From assembly GCF_004214935.1 (NCBI RefSeq), contig NZ_SFCC01000020.1, positions 1 to 64,000 on the forward strand: DNA of 64,000 nucleotides, written 5' to 3'. Origin of the DNA: Amycolatopsis suaedae (GTDB lineage Bacteria > Actinomycetota > Actinomycetes > Mycobacteriales > Pseudonocardiaceae). Positions 52,455 through 60,651 of the stretch are shown here, piece after piece. The notes beneath the pieces are model-generated. The model had not been told where the DNA came from. It did no database searches and saw only the letters and a program-made list of their open reading frames with translations. How positions within the stretch are numbered: position 1 is the first letter of the stretch; each line of letters starts with the position of its first letter. A program made the translations under genes and the position numbers.

Positions 52455-53113
52455 CGGCGGCTCCACACGGCGACGTGGTAGCCGACGCCGAACGGCGCGT
52501 CGGAGTAGAGCAGCTCGGCGTGCCAGGCCGGGCCCGCGGCGAGTTCGGCGAACGCCAGCCACGCCGGGCGGGTGGCGACCCCGAGCCGGTCACAGCGCCC
52601 GGACTCCAGCACCGCGGCCAGGGCCGCCGGATCGGCGTCGCCCAGCGCCTTGGCCAGCTCGGCGTCGAACTGCGGTGCGTCGGCGTGCTCCCCGCCGGGG
52701 GCGCGCGGGCCGTGGCGGTTGGACCCGTCACCGAGTACCAGCAACGCGTCGCCGACGGGGGGCGGCGGGCCGCCGTCGACGGTGTGTACCTCGACGGAAC
52801 GGGCTCCGGCCTGCTCCCGCAGCCACCCGGCGACCAGCGCGGGCAGCGGCAGTTCCGCCGCCGGCGATTCACCCTGGGCGGACAGGCTGACCTGCCGGTC
52901 GACGCCGTATCCCCGCAGCGACCCGCGGGCGGGCGGGCCGACCACGGCGGGAGGCCCGGCGGCCAGCGCCGTCCAGTCGCCGCTGACCTCGGTCAACGCC
53001 GCGACGGCACGCAGGCAGGCCGACCGGACGGGCTCGGTCTCGCCGGCGGCGCCCGCGGCGAGCTCGGGGACCAGCAGGGGTGCCTGGGGCACCACGACGG
53101 CTCGTGCGATCAC
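52451..53113 (-). CDS. Class III extradiol dioxygenase-like protein (Rv2728c-like)
   Basis: A 220-residue protein with the LigB-like fold suggested by VVVPQAPLLVPEL and the GDGSNRHG motif. Several metal ligands of true dioxygenases cannot be identified, so enzymatic activity is uncertain. It is the first gene of the unit, divergent from the DUF349 gene, and coupled to miaA by an ATGA overlap. The same neighbour is found in mycobacteria. GTG start. Confidence 0.75.
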   Translation of the reverse strand: MIARAVVVPQAPLLVPELAAGAAGETEPVRSACLRAVAALTEVSGDWTALAAGPPAVVGPPARGSLRGYGVDRQVSLSAQGESPAAELPLPALVAGWLREQAGARSVEVHTVDGGPPPPVGDALLVLGDGSNRHGPRAPGGEHADAPQFDAELAKALGDADPAALAAVLESGRCDRLGVATRPAWLAFAELAAGPAWHAELLYSDAPFGVGYHVAVWSRR

Positions 53114-53280
53114 ACTGATCGACGTTACCGGCCACCCAATCGCGGCCGGCCGGTACCACGACCGGCCTTGACCTGTTTGAATGCCACGACGGACCGGTGA
53201 GGTCCGGCAGCGGCACGACCCGGCCCCGCGAACGGTGGGGCGCCCGCACCCGCGGGCGGACAGGCGAGAAGGAGCCCGTC

Positions 53281-54588
53281 ATGACCGACGACACGACCAC
53301 CGAGACCGGCGCGCCCGCGCCGCACCCCGTCCCGCACGCGACGGGGCACGGCCCGCAGGTGCCGATGGCCGAGCCGCACCCGGAACGCTGGGGCAGGATC
53401 GACGGTGAGGGCACGGTCTACGTGCGGACCGACGCCGGGGAACGGGCGGTCGGCGTGTGGCAGGCGGGCACCCCGGAGGAGGGCCTGCTGCACTACGCGC
53501 GGCGCTTCGACGACCTGCGTACCGAGGTGGAACTGCTGGCGACCAGGCTCGCGTCCGGGACGGGTGACCCGAAGCAGGCGCTGGCCAGCGCGACCCAGCT
53601 GCGCGACGGCCTCGCCGACGCGTCGGTGGTCGGCGACCTCAAGGCACTCGCCGCCAAGGTCACCCAGGTGATCGAGCTGGCCGAGCGGGCGCTGGTCGCC
53701 GCCAAGCAGGAGAAGGAGGAGGCCCGCGCGGCCGCCGTCCAGCGCAAGCGGGAGCTGGCCGAGGAAGCGGAGAAGATCGCGGCCGAGTCCACCCAGTGGA
53801 AGGCGGCGGGCGACCGGCTGCGGACGATCCTCGACGAGTGGAAGACGATCAAGGGCGTCGACCGCAAGACCGACGACGAGCTGTGGCGCCGGTTCTCCAA
53901 GGCACGCGAGGCGTTCAACCGCAGGCGTGGTTCCCACTTCGCCGAGCTGGACAAGCAGCGCGCCGCCGCGAAGTCCCGCAAGGAGGAGCTGATCGCGGAG
54001 GCCGAGTCGCTGGCCGACTCGTCGGACTGGGGCCCGACGGCCGGCCGCTACCGCGAGCTGATGAGCGAGTGGAAGGCCGCGGGCCGGGCACCGAAGGACA
54101 GCGACGACGCGCTGTGGCAGCGGTTCCGCGCCGCGCAGGACAAGTTCTTCTCCCGGCGGTCGGCGGCGTTCTCCGAGCGCGACGCCGAGTTCGCGGAGAA
54201 CGCCGCGAAGAAGGAGGAGCTGCTCGCCGAGGCGGAGAAGATCGACCCGGCCGCCAACCTGGACGCCGCGAAGTCCCACCTGCGCAAGCTGCAGGAGAAG
54301 TGGGACGAGATCGGCAAGGTGCCCCGCGAGCGCATGCGGGACCTGGACTCGCGGCTGAAGGCCGTGCAGGACCGGGTGAAGTCCGCCGAGGACACCCGCT
54401 GGCGCCGTACCGACCCGGAGGCGCAGGCCCGGGCCGCGCAGTTCCGCGAGCGGGTGGAGCAGTTCGAGGCCCAGGCGGCCAAGGCCCGCGCCGCGGGTGA
54501 CGAGCGGCGCGCGAAGAAGGCCGACGAGCAGGCCGCGCAGTGGCGGGAGTGGCTCGACGCGGCCGAGCGCGCCGTGGCGGACCGCTGA
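53281..54588 (+). CDS. DUF349-repeat coiled-coil protein (Rv2731-like)
   Basis: A 435-residue, highly charged helical protein with several DUF349 repeats, each with a W..(A/I)G...R.........W.......F pattern, for example TQWKAAGDRLRTILDEWKTI (key part), DWGPTAGRYRELMSEWKAAG and EKWDEIGKVPRERM. DUF349 proteins are widespread in actinobacteria near miaAB; the function is unknown, and nucleic-acid or ribosome binding has been suggested. ATG 53281 follows AAGGAG. It is followed by repeat cluster 3. Confidence 0.86.
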   Translation: MTDDTTTETGAPAPHPVPHATGHGPQVPMAEPHPERWGRIDGEGTVYVRTDAGERAVGVWQAGTPEEGLLHYARRFDDLRTEVELLATRLASGTGDPKQALASATQLRDGLADASVVGDLKALAAKVTQVIELAERALVAAKQEKEEARAAAVQRKRELAEEAEKIAAESTQWKAAGDRLRTILDEWKTIKGVDRKTDDELWRRFSKAREAFNRRRGSHFAELDKQRAAAKSRKEELIAEAESLADSSDWGPTAGRYRELMSEWKAAGRAPKDSDDALWQRFRAAQDKFFSRRSAAFSERDAEFAENAAKKEELLAEAEKIDPAANLDAAKSHLRKLQEKWDEIGKVPRERMRDLDSRLKAVQDRVKSAEDTRWRRTDPEAQARAAQFRERVEQFEAQAAKARAAGDERRAKKADEQAAQWREWLDAAERAVADR

Positions 54589-54615
54589 CGCACAGCTCGT
54601 GAAGGCTGGCGGCTA

Positions 54616-54640
54616 TGCCGTGAGGGCCCCCTTCACGGCA
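54616..54640 (+). terminator. Hairpin behind the DUF349 gene (25-bp repeat, copy 2)
   Basis: Identical to 715-739. It begins 28 bases after the DUF349 stop codon and forms an 11-bp stem. The flank TCAGACGCCA equals the reverse complement of the flank of copy 1, showing the repeat extends beyond the hairpin. Confidence 0.55.
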
Positions 54641-54753
54641 TCAGACGCCACCACATCCGCCCTCACCCCGGCACACCCGCCCCACCAGCCTCAAACACCA
54701 CAACCACCCCACCAGCCACCACGAACGAGACAACCCACCAAGCACCAGAGCAC

Positions 54754-54800
54754 GTGAAGGCCACCATCACCACGTCACACGTAATGAAGGTGGCCTTCAC
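54754..54800. repeat. Paired GAAGG/CCTTC hairpin motifs
   Basis: GTGAAGGCCACC (54754-54765) pairs with GGTGGCCTTCAC (54789-54800). The right half, ATGAAGGTGGCCTTCAC at 54784-54800, is part of the 83-bp repeat. The layout mirrors the terminator at 29704-29746. Confidence 0.65.
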
Positions 54801-54854
54801 GAGCTTGACCTCAGGCTCGCGTCTCGTGTTCTGGAACCGGCGTGCCGGACAGTG
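54772..54854. repeat. 83-bp dispersed repeat, copy B
   Basis: Aligns gap-free with 605-687, 77 of 83 bases identical, in the same orientation. Non-coding. Confidence 0.85.
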
Positions 54855-54955
54855 GAACCAGCCGGGTGGGAACGGACAACTCGCGGGTCGGGAACGGTCG
54901 ACTCGCGCGAGCGGGCCGTTCACCACGTCACACGTAATGAACGTGGCCTTCACGA
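54855..54955. repeat. Intergenic repeat cluster 3
   Basis: Contains ACTCGCGGGTCGGGAACGG (54879-54897) and further units shared with clusters 1 and 2, then a third hairpin copy, ATGAACGTGGCCTTCAC (54937-54953), 14 bases behind the next minus-strand gene. Together with the preceding features it fills the 378-bp gap 54589-54966; no gene is visible. Confidence 0.75.
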
Positions 54956-54966
54956 GCCCGGGCGGG

Positions 54967-55434
54967 TCAGGTACGTGACCAGGCCACGCGCATCCAGCTG
55001 ACGGCCAGCACGACGGTGGCGATCTCGGCGATGATCAGCCCGACGCCGGGGCCGCCGCCCGCCGCGCCGCTCGCGCCGGTGGACTGCTGCGACCAGATGG
55101 CGAGCACGCCGTCGACCGAGGCGAACCAGCCGCCGACCGCACACACCCAGGCGATCCACCACCGCCGGGTGGTCAGCGTGAGCATGGACCCGAGCACCCC
55201 GAACGCCGTACAGGTCGCGGCGAACAGCATCGGGATGGCGCCGCCCTCGCCGGTCAGCACCTGCCAGCCAGCGTGGTTACCGACCCAGGGCAGCACGAGA
55301 CCGACGATCAGGACGAACACCGCGGCGGCGATGACGAACCCGCGCCTGCCCAGGTCCACCGTGCGGGCGGCTTTGCTGACCACCTGGTCCACGTCGGCGG
55401 CGAGGTCGTCGATGTCGCGTTCCGTGTCGTTCAC
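54967..55434 (-). CDS. Four-helix membrane protein (Rv2732c-like)
   Basis: A 155-residue protein with an acidic cytoplasmic N-terminus and four predicted membrane helices. It occupies the Rv2732c position beside miaB. GTG 55434 is preferred over ATG 55443: GGGAGG is directly adjacent to the ATG (no spacing) but 9 bases from the GTG. That GTG overlaps the miaB stop as GTGA, so it should be translated with miaB. Function unknown. Confidence 0.78.
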   Translation of the reverse strand: MNDTERDIDDLAADVDQVVSKAARTVDLGRRGFVIAAAVFVLIVGLVLPWVGNHAGWQVLTGEGGAIPMLFAATCTAFGVLGSMLTLTTRRWWIAWVCAVGGWFASVDGVLAIWSQQSTGASGAAGGGPGVGLIIAEIATVVLAVSWMRVAWSRT

Positions 55435-56924
55435 AGCGCACATCCTCCCGCGGGCGCCGGCTGGGCGGGCGGCGACCCGAAGGACGGCAGGCCAAGGCTG
55501 ACCCCGCTGGTCTTCGGCCGGAGCCCGGCCTCGGTGTTGTCACCCGCGCGGGTACGCCGGTGCGACAGCACGTCGCCGTCGGCCACCAGGTGGTGCGGCG
55601 CGGCGTAGGTGACCACGGTCTCGACGACGTCACCCGGCCGGATCCCGCGATCGACCTGCGCTCCGGTCGGCGTGAAGTGGACCAGCCTGCCGTCGCGGGC
55701 ACGGCCGCTCATCCGCCGGGTCTCGGCGTCCTTGCGGCCCTCCCCCGCGGCGACGAGCAGCTCGACCTTGCTGCCGACGAGCTTGCGGTTCTCCGCCCAC
55801 GCGACCTCGTCCTGCAGCGCGACCAGGCGGTCGTAGCGCTCCTGCACGACCTCCTTCGGCAGCTGGCCGGGCATGTCCGCGGCCGGCGTACCCGGCCGCT
55901 TCGAGTACTGGAAGGTGAACGCGCTGGAGAAGCGGGCCTCCCGCACGACGTCGAGCGTGGCCTGGAAGTCCTCCTCGGTCTCCCCGGGGAAGCCGACGAT
56001 GATGTCGGTGGTGATGGCGGCGTCCGGCATGGCGGCACGCACGCGGTCGAGGATGCCGAGGAACCGGCTGGACCGGTAGGACCGGCGCATCTGCTTGAGC
56101 ACCCGGTCCGAGCCGGACTGCAGTGGCATGTGCAGCTGATGGCAGACGTTGGGCGTCTGTGCCATGGCGTCGATGACGTCGTCGGTGAACGCCGCCGGGT
56201 GCGGCGAGGTGAACCGCACCCGCTCCAGGCCGTCGACCGAACCGCAGGCACGCAGCAGCTTGCCGAACGCCAGCCTGTCGCCGAACTCGACGCCGTAGGA
56301 GTTGACGTTCTGACCGAGCAGCGTCACCTCCAGCACGCCCTCGGCGACCAATGCCTCGACCTCGGCGAGGATCTCGCCGGGCCGGCGGTCACGTTCCTTG
56401 CCCCGCAAGGAAGGCACGATGCAGAACGTGCAGGTGTTGTTGCACCCCACCGAGATCGACACCCAGCCCGAGTAGGCCGACTCGCGCCGGGCGGGCAGCG
56501 TCGAGGGGAAGGTCTCCAGCGACTCCAGGATCTCCACCTGGGCCTCGGCGTTGTGCCGCGCCCGGTCCAGCAACGCCGGCAGCGAGCCGATGTTGTGGGT
56601 ACCGAAGACGACGTCGACCCAGGGCGCGCGGCGGACGATCTCGCCGCGGTCCTTCTGCGCCAGGCAGCCGCCGACGGCGATCTGCATGCCGGGGTTGGCG
56701 GTCTTGGCGGGCCGCAGGTGGCCGAGCGTCCCGTAGAGCTTGTTGTCGGCGTTCTCCCGGACCGCGCAGGTGTTGAACACGACGACGTCCGGGGCGGCGT
56801 CGGCCTCCGCCGCCACGTAGCCCGCTGCCTCGAGCTGACCCGCGAGCCGCTCGGAGTCGTGCACGTTCATCTGACAGCCGAGTGTGCGGATCTGGAAGGT
56901 CTTCGCGACGCCTGAGGTGCTCAT
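55431..56924 (-). CDS. miaB: tRNA-2-methylthio-N6-dimethylallyladenosine synthase
   Basis: A 497-residue radical-SAM methylthiotransferase acting on i6A37 of tRNA. N-terminal cluster cysteines are in LGCQMN, NTCAVRE and GGCLAQ; the radical-SAM motif is CNNTCTFC. A TRAM domain lies near residue 380-440, then a Pro-rich tail. ATG 56924 overlaps the vapC stop as ATGA, so miaB is translationally coupled to a toxin gene. Normal miaB neighbours (DUF349, Rv2732c-like) are kept on the other side. Confidence 0.94.
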   Translation of the reverse strand: MSTSGVAKTFQIRTLGCQMNVHDSERLAGQLEAAGYVAAEADAAPDVVVFNTCAVRENADNKLYGTLGHLRPAKTANPGMQIAVGGCLAQKDRGEIVRRAPWVDVVFGTHNIGSLPALLDRARHNAEAQVEILESLETFPSTLPARRESAYSGWVSISVGCNNTCTFCIVPSLRGKERDRRPGEILAEVEALVAEGVLEVTLLGQNVNSYGVEFGDRLAFGKLLRACGSVDGLERVRFTSPHPAAFTDDVIDAMAQTPNVCHQLHMPLQSGSDRVLKQMRRSYRSSRFLGILDRVRAAMPDAAITTDIIVGFPGETEEDFQATLDVVREARFSSAFTFQYSKRPGTPAADMPGQLPKEVVQERYDRLVALQDEVAWAENRKLVGSKVELLVAAGEGRKDAETRRMSGRARDGRLVHFTPTGAQVDRGIRPGDVVETVVTYAAPHHLVADGDVLSHRRTRAGDNTEAGLRPKTSGVSLGLPSFGSPPAQPAPAGGCAL

Positions 56925-57367
56925 CGCCCACCAGGGTAAACCTGGCCTTCGCCTGCCCAGGGATCGGCCAGCGCGACGCCCGTCCCCGCGAAGTCGGCGA
57001 CGTTGCGGGTGGCGAGCGTGGCCCCGTACACCCGGGCAATGGCGGCGATCTGCGCGTCGGCGACGGTGATCGGCCGCCCGGCCCGCTCCCGCGCCGCGAT
57101 GACGACGGCGTACTCGACCGCGGCGTCCGCGGTGAACGGGAGGATCCGGCCGTCGAAGTCGGTGTCCAGCAGGCCGCGGATGTGCTCGGTCAGCGCCGAC
57201 CTGCGCTTTCCCGCCGGGAGCCGGGCGACGCCGTGCAGCAGCTCGGCCGCGGTCACGGCGGTCAGGAACAACTCGCCGGCCGAGCGCCGGTCGGCCCACG
57301 CCACGACGGCGGGCTCCGGCGCCTGCCGCATCAGCTCCGAGACGACGTTGGTGTCGAGGATGATCAC
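56921..57367 (-). CDS. vapC: VapC-type PIN-domain ribonuclease toxin
   Basis: A 148-residue PIN nuclease. Acidic site residues are Asp5 (ILDTNV), Glu42 (AAELLHG), Asp104 (VADAQIA) and the late TRNVADF. Mycobacterial VapCs cut tRNA anticodon loops or rRNA. A Pro/Gly-rich tail of about 15 residues is longer than usual. GTG start overlaps the antitoxin stop; its own stop overlaps miaB. Related to the FitB subgroup. Confidence 0.88.
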   Translation of the reverse strand: MIILDTNVVSELMRQAPEPAVVAWADRRSAGELFLTAVTAAELLHGVARLPAGKRRSALTEHIRGLLDTDFDGRILPFTADAAVEYAVVIAARERAGRPITVADAQIAAIARVYGATLATRNVADFAGTGVALADPWAGEGQVYPGGR

Positions 57368-57618
57368 CGCGGCAGGTCGGCGGCCCGCGGCAGGTCGTGC
57401 CTGTCCGGCAGCGGCAGCTCGAACTCCACCGGGCCGGCGAACCGCTGGTGGATGCGAGTGCCCAGCCCCGGTCCCGGCTCGGCGGCCGGGCGCGACGACA
57501 GTGCCTCGGTGAGGATCGCGCGCACCTCGGCCTCCATGGACCGGCCGTTGCGGGCGGCCCGGACGCGCAGCTCCGCCTTCAAACCGTCGTCGAAGTCCCG
57601 GATGGTCAAGTTCGCCAT
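57364..57618 (-). CDS. vapB: VapB/FitA-type ribbon-helix-helix antitoxin
   Basis: An 84-residue protein. The DNA-binding RHH is in NLTIRDFDDGLKAELRVRAARNG (key part LTIRDFDDGLKAELR), and the C-terminal tail should wrap the toxin. ATG follows GGAGGGG. It ends in GTGA with vapC. It probably represses its own promoter through the palindrome at 57630-57654. Confidence 0.87.
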   Translation of the reverse strand: MANLTIRDFDDGLKAELRVRAARNGRSMEAEVRAILTEALSSRPAAEPGPGLGTRIHQRFAGPVEFELPLPDRHDLPRAADLPR

Positions 57619-57629
57619 GACCCCTCCCC

Positions 57630-57654
57630 GCATTGCTTGCACTGCTGTCAATGC
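57630..57654 (-). promoter_or_regulatory. vapBC operator palindrome
   Basis: GCATTG (57630-57635) and CAATGC (57649-57654) are inverted repeats 12 bp upstream of vapB. On the minus strand the sequence also contains TTGACA, a good -35 box. Autorepression is typical for such modules. Confidence 0.6.
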
Positions 57655-57665
57655 TATCACATGGA

Positions 57666-58013
57666 TTACAAGCCCAGGTGCAGGCGCAGTGCGTCGTCCA
57701 GCTTCGCCAGCACAGCGGGCGGCACCTGCCCGGCCAGCCTGCCGACCCGCTCGACCGACACCGAGCGCACCTGTTCGGCCTGCGCCTTCGAGTCGGCGGC
57801 CAGCCCGCACTCGGCGGCGGGCAGCAGCACCTGGAACGGGAACACCCTGCGCACGTTGGACGTCACCGGCACCACCGTGACGACTCCCCTGCCCAGCCGC
57901 CCGGCAATCGCGTTGGCGCCGTCGTTGCTCACCACCACAGCGGGCCGGACCTTGTTGGACTCGGCACCGCGGACCGGCTCCAGGTCGACCATGCGGATCT
58001 GCCCGCGGCGCAT
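57666..58013 (-). CDS. mazF: MazF/PemK-type endoribonuclease toxin
   Basis: A 115-residue PemK-fold protein: MRRGQIRMVDLEPVRG, NKVRPAVVVSND and VVPVTSN are the family signatures. MazF proteins cut mRNA or rRNA at short motifs. The start may be ATG 58013 or the GTG just before it, which overlaps the antitoxin stop. It ends 47 bp before vapB, so both modules may be read together. Confidence 0.86.
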   Translation of the reverse strand: MRRGQIRMVDLEPVRGAESNKVRPAVVVSNDGANAIAGRLGRGVVTVVPVTSNVRRVFPFQVLLPAAECGLAADSKAQAEQVRSVSVERVGRLAGQVPPAVLAKLDDALRLHLGL

Positions 58014-58246
58014 CACCCGGACCGGACCTCACCCAGCCCGTCGGCGCCCGCCGCCTCCCAGGCGTCCTGCTCACCGCGTTCGCTCCACTCCTCCCAGGCC
58101 GCGCGGTAGTCGTCCTCCAGCTGTGACGCCCGCAGCAGCTCCAGTGCCCGGTGCACGACCGCCGATCGCGACGGGATCCGCGACGCCGCCGCGTAGTGGT
58201 CGATGAACGCCACGTCCTCCTCGGTCAGGCTCACGCTCAACTTCAT
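58013..58246 (-). CDS. MazE-type ribbon-helix-helix antitoxin
   Basis: A 77-residue protein with LSVSLTEEDVAFIDHYAAAS and SRSAVVHRALELL forming an RHH domain, and an acidic, Trp-containing tail to bind the toxin. It is coupled to mazF by a GTGA overlap. It is the first gene of a six-gene run that ends beyond miaB. Confidence 0.82.
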   Translation of the reverse strand: MKLSVSLTEEDVAFIDHYAAASRIPSRSAVVHRALELLRASQLEDDYRAAWEEWSERGEQDAWEAAGADGLGEVRSG

Positions 58247-58337
58247 ACCTCCGATGCTACCCGTGGTGCCACCCTGGCACTACCGGCGAGAGTAGCCCTG
58301 GGCACCGACAGTCCGGCGGCTGTGACACCATCCGCGA

Positions 58338-59258
58338 ATGCGTGCCCTGCTGGCCCTCTGCGCTGCGCTGACGCTGCTGGTCAGCGCCTGCACCGGGGCC
58401 GACCTGTCCGGCACGCGCCTGCGGATCGCCGCGGGCAGCAGCGGCGGCGTCTACTTCCAGCTCGCCCAGCCGCTCGCCGCGGCCTGGTCGGCCGAACTCG
58501 GCAGCGACCGCCCGGAGGTCCAGCAGACCGGTGGCTCGCCGGACAACCTGGCCCGGCTGCGTGCCGGAACGGCCGACGTCGCCTTCACCGCCGCCGACGT
58601 CGCCGCCACCTCCACCGGCCGGCCGGAACTGCTGGCGCTGGCCCGCATCCACGACGACTACCTGCACGTCGTCGTCCGGGCCGACTCCGGCATCACGACG
58701 CTGGACGGCCTGCGCGGGCGCACGGTCGCCATCGGGGCCGCCGAGTCCGGCGTGGCGGTCATCGCGCAGCAGCTGCTCGGCGTCGTCGGACTGGACGCGC
58801 CGGGGTCGCTGACCGTGCGCCACATCGAGCTCGGCGAGTCGCTGGACGCACTGCGGCACGGGCAGATCGACGCCCTGTTCTGGTCCGGCGGCCTGCCCAC
58901 CGGCGCGATCACCGCACTGGCCAACCAGGTGCCGCTGCGCCTGGTGGACATCGGCGCCGCCATGTCGGCCATGCGCAGCGCCAATCCCGCCTACCGCTCG
59001 GCGACCATCCCCCGGTCCACCTACCCGCAGGCAGGCGGGCCGGTGACGACGCTGGCCGTGCCGAACTTCCTCGTCGTCCCGGCCACCATGGGAGCCGACC
59101 TCGCCGAGGCACTCACCCGCGGGCTGTTCGCCGCCCGCCCCGAGCTGGCGAAGGTGAACCCGGCGGCGCTGTCCATCGACGCGCGGCCCGCCATCGAGAC
59201 CACGCCGATGCCACTGCATCCCGGCGCGCTGCGGTACTACCGCTCACTCAAGGAATGA
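58338..59258 (+). CDS. TAXI-family solute-binding lipoprotein
   Basis: A 306-residue binding protein; the signal peptide ends in lipobox LVSAC (Cys18). RIAAGSSGGVYFQLA and QQTGGSPDNLARL are typical of TRAP-TAXI receptors. No TRAP membrane subunits are nearby. Its 3' end overlaps the convergent histidine kinase gene by 11 bp. It may serve as an external ligand receptor for that kinase, as TctC-like proteins do; this is inference. Confidence 0.85.
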   Translation: MRALLALCAALTLLVSACTGADLSGTRLRIAAGSSGGVYFQLAQPLAAAWSAELGSDRPEVQQTGGSPDNLARLRAGTADVAFTAADVAATSTGRPELLALARIHDDYLHVVVRADSGITTLDGLRGRTVAIGAAESGVAVIAQQLLGVVGLDAPGSLTVRHIELGESLDALRHGQIDALFWSGGLPTGAITALANQVPLRLVDIGAAMSAMRSANPAYRSATIPRSTYPQAGGPVTTLAVPNFLVVPATMGADLAEALTRGLFAARPELAKVNPAALSIDARPAIETTPMPLHPGALRYYRSLKE

Positions 59259-60648
59259 CCGGGAAGCCCACGGTCACCCGCAACCCGCCGCCATCGGGAA
59301 GGTCCAGCTCCAGCGTCCCGTCCACCCTGGCGACGATCCGCGCCACGATCGCCAGCCCCAGTCCGGAACCCGGCACGTTCTGATGCGCGCTCGACCGCCA
59401 GAACCGGTCGGTCGCCCGCTCCAGCTCCTCGGCCCGCAGGCCGGGACCGTTGTCCCGCACCGAAAGCCGCAGCATCCCGCCGGTCACCCGTGCCGACACC
59501 ACCACCTCGGAATCCTCGGCGGTGAACTTCAACGCGTTGTCCAGCAAGGCGTCCAGTACGGCATCGACTCCACGCGGCGGGCTGGACACCCGGACTCCCT
59601 CGAGGTCACCCTCGGTCCACAGCCGGACACCCCGGGCCCGTGCGACCACCGACCAGTCGGCCACCCTGGCCGCGACCACCGGCGCCACCTCGGTGGCCAC
59701 CGGCTCGCCCGCACCGGCCTCGGCGCGGGCCATCGCGAGCAGGCCGTCCAGCAGCTGGTTGAGCCGGGCCGCCTCGGCGACCGCGGCCTCCCGGTGTTCC
59801 TCGGCATCCGGATCGACCTGGCCCTCCAGGTTCACCAGCCGCAGTTTCAGCGCGGTCAGCGGGTTGCGCAGCTGATGGGAGGCGTCGGCCACGAACGCGC
59901 GCTGGGCGGCCAGCGCCTCTGCGACGCTGCCCGCCATGCGGTCGAACGAACGGCCGAGCTGCCGCAGCTCCGGCGGGCCGCCGCCGTCCCCGACCCGGAC
60001 CACGTCGCGCCCGCTGACCACGGCCTCCACCAGCGACCCGGTGGCCTCGTCCAGCCTGCGCACCGGCCGCAGGATCCAGCGCACCAGCGGCAGCGCGGCC
60101 AGCAGCGCCAGGACACAGGCCAGCACCCCGACCGCCGCGATGAACGCCCACCACAGCGCCACGTTCGACCTCGCCGAGGCGGTCGGCGACGCCGTCACCA
60201 CCACGCCCCGCACGTCACCGTCGATGAGCACCGGCTCGGCCAGCACCAGCGTCTCCTCCGCCCACGGCAGCAGCGCCGGTCCCGGCTCCGGATGACGCCC
60301 GGCCAGCGCGGCCTGCACCTGGGTGGCGACCGCGGCCTCGGCCAGGTTCAGCCGCGCCGCCCCCGGCACGTCACCGGAACTGATCGCCGGACGGCCGTCC
60401 TGGTTGAGCACGGCCACCGGGATGCCGTAGACCTCCGTGTAGCGGCGCAGCTCGGCGGTCAGCAGCTCGGGCCTGCCCTCCAGCAGCGGCCGCTGTGCGA
60501 GCGAGGCGAAGCGGGCGGTGTCGGTGAGGCGGTCGAGGAACAGCGACTGGCCCGTCGACGACGCGACGCTCATCGCCAGCGGCAGGCCGAGCCCGGCGAC
60601 GAGCAGGACGACCAGCGACAGCACGGTCGCCAGCAGCCGCGCCCGCAC
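59248..60648 (-). CDS. Two-component sensor histidine kinase
   Basis: A 466-residue membrane kinase: helix 1 (about 5-28), an external sensor of about 135 residues, helix 2 (about 165-188), HAMP, phospho-acceptor His258 in DASHQLRNPL, and an HATPase domain with DNALKF and GSGLGLAI. GTG start, three bases after the response regulator stop. The ligand is unknown; glutamate or a carboxylate is suggested by the neighbours. Confidence 0.9.
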   Translation of the reverse strand: MRARLLATVLSLVVLLVAGLGLPLAMSVASSTGQSLFLDRLTDTARFASLAQRPLLEGRPELLTAELRRYTEVYGIPVAVLNQDGRPAISSGDVPGAARLNLAEAAVATQVQAALAGRHPEPGPALLPWAEETLVLAEPVLIDGDVRGVVVTASPTASARSNVALWWAFIAAVGVLACVLALLAALPLVRWILRPVRRLDEATGSLVEAVVSGRDVVRVGDGGGPPELRQLGRSFDRMAGSVAEALAAQRAFVADASHQLRNPLTALKLRLVNLEGQVDPDAEEHREAAVAEAARLNQLLDGLLAMARAEAGAGEPVATEVAPVVAARVADWSVVARARGVRLWTEGDLEGVRVSSPPRGVDAVLDALLDNALKFTAEDSEVVVSARVTGGMLRLSVRDNGPGLRAEELERATDRFWRSSAHQNVPGSGLGLAIVARIVARVDGTLELDLPDGGGLRVTVGFPVIP

Positions 60649-60651
60649 CCG

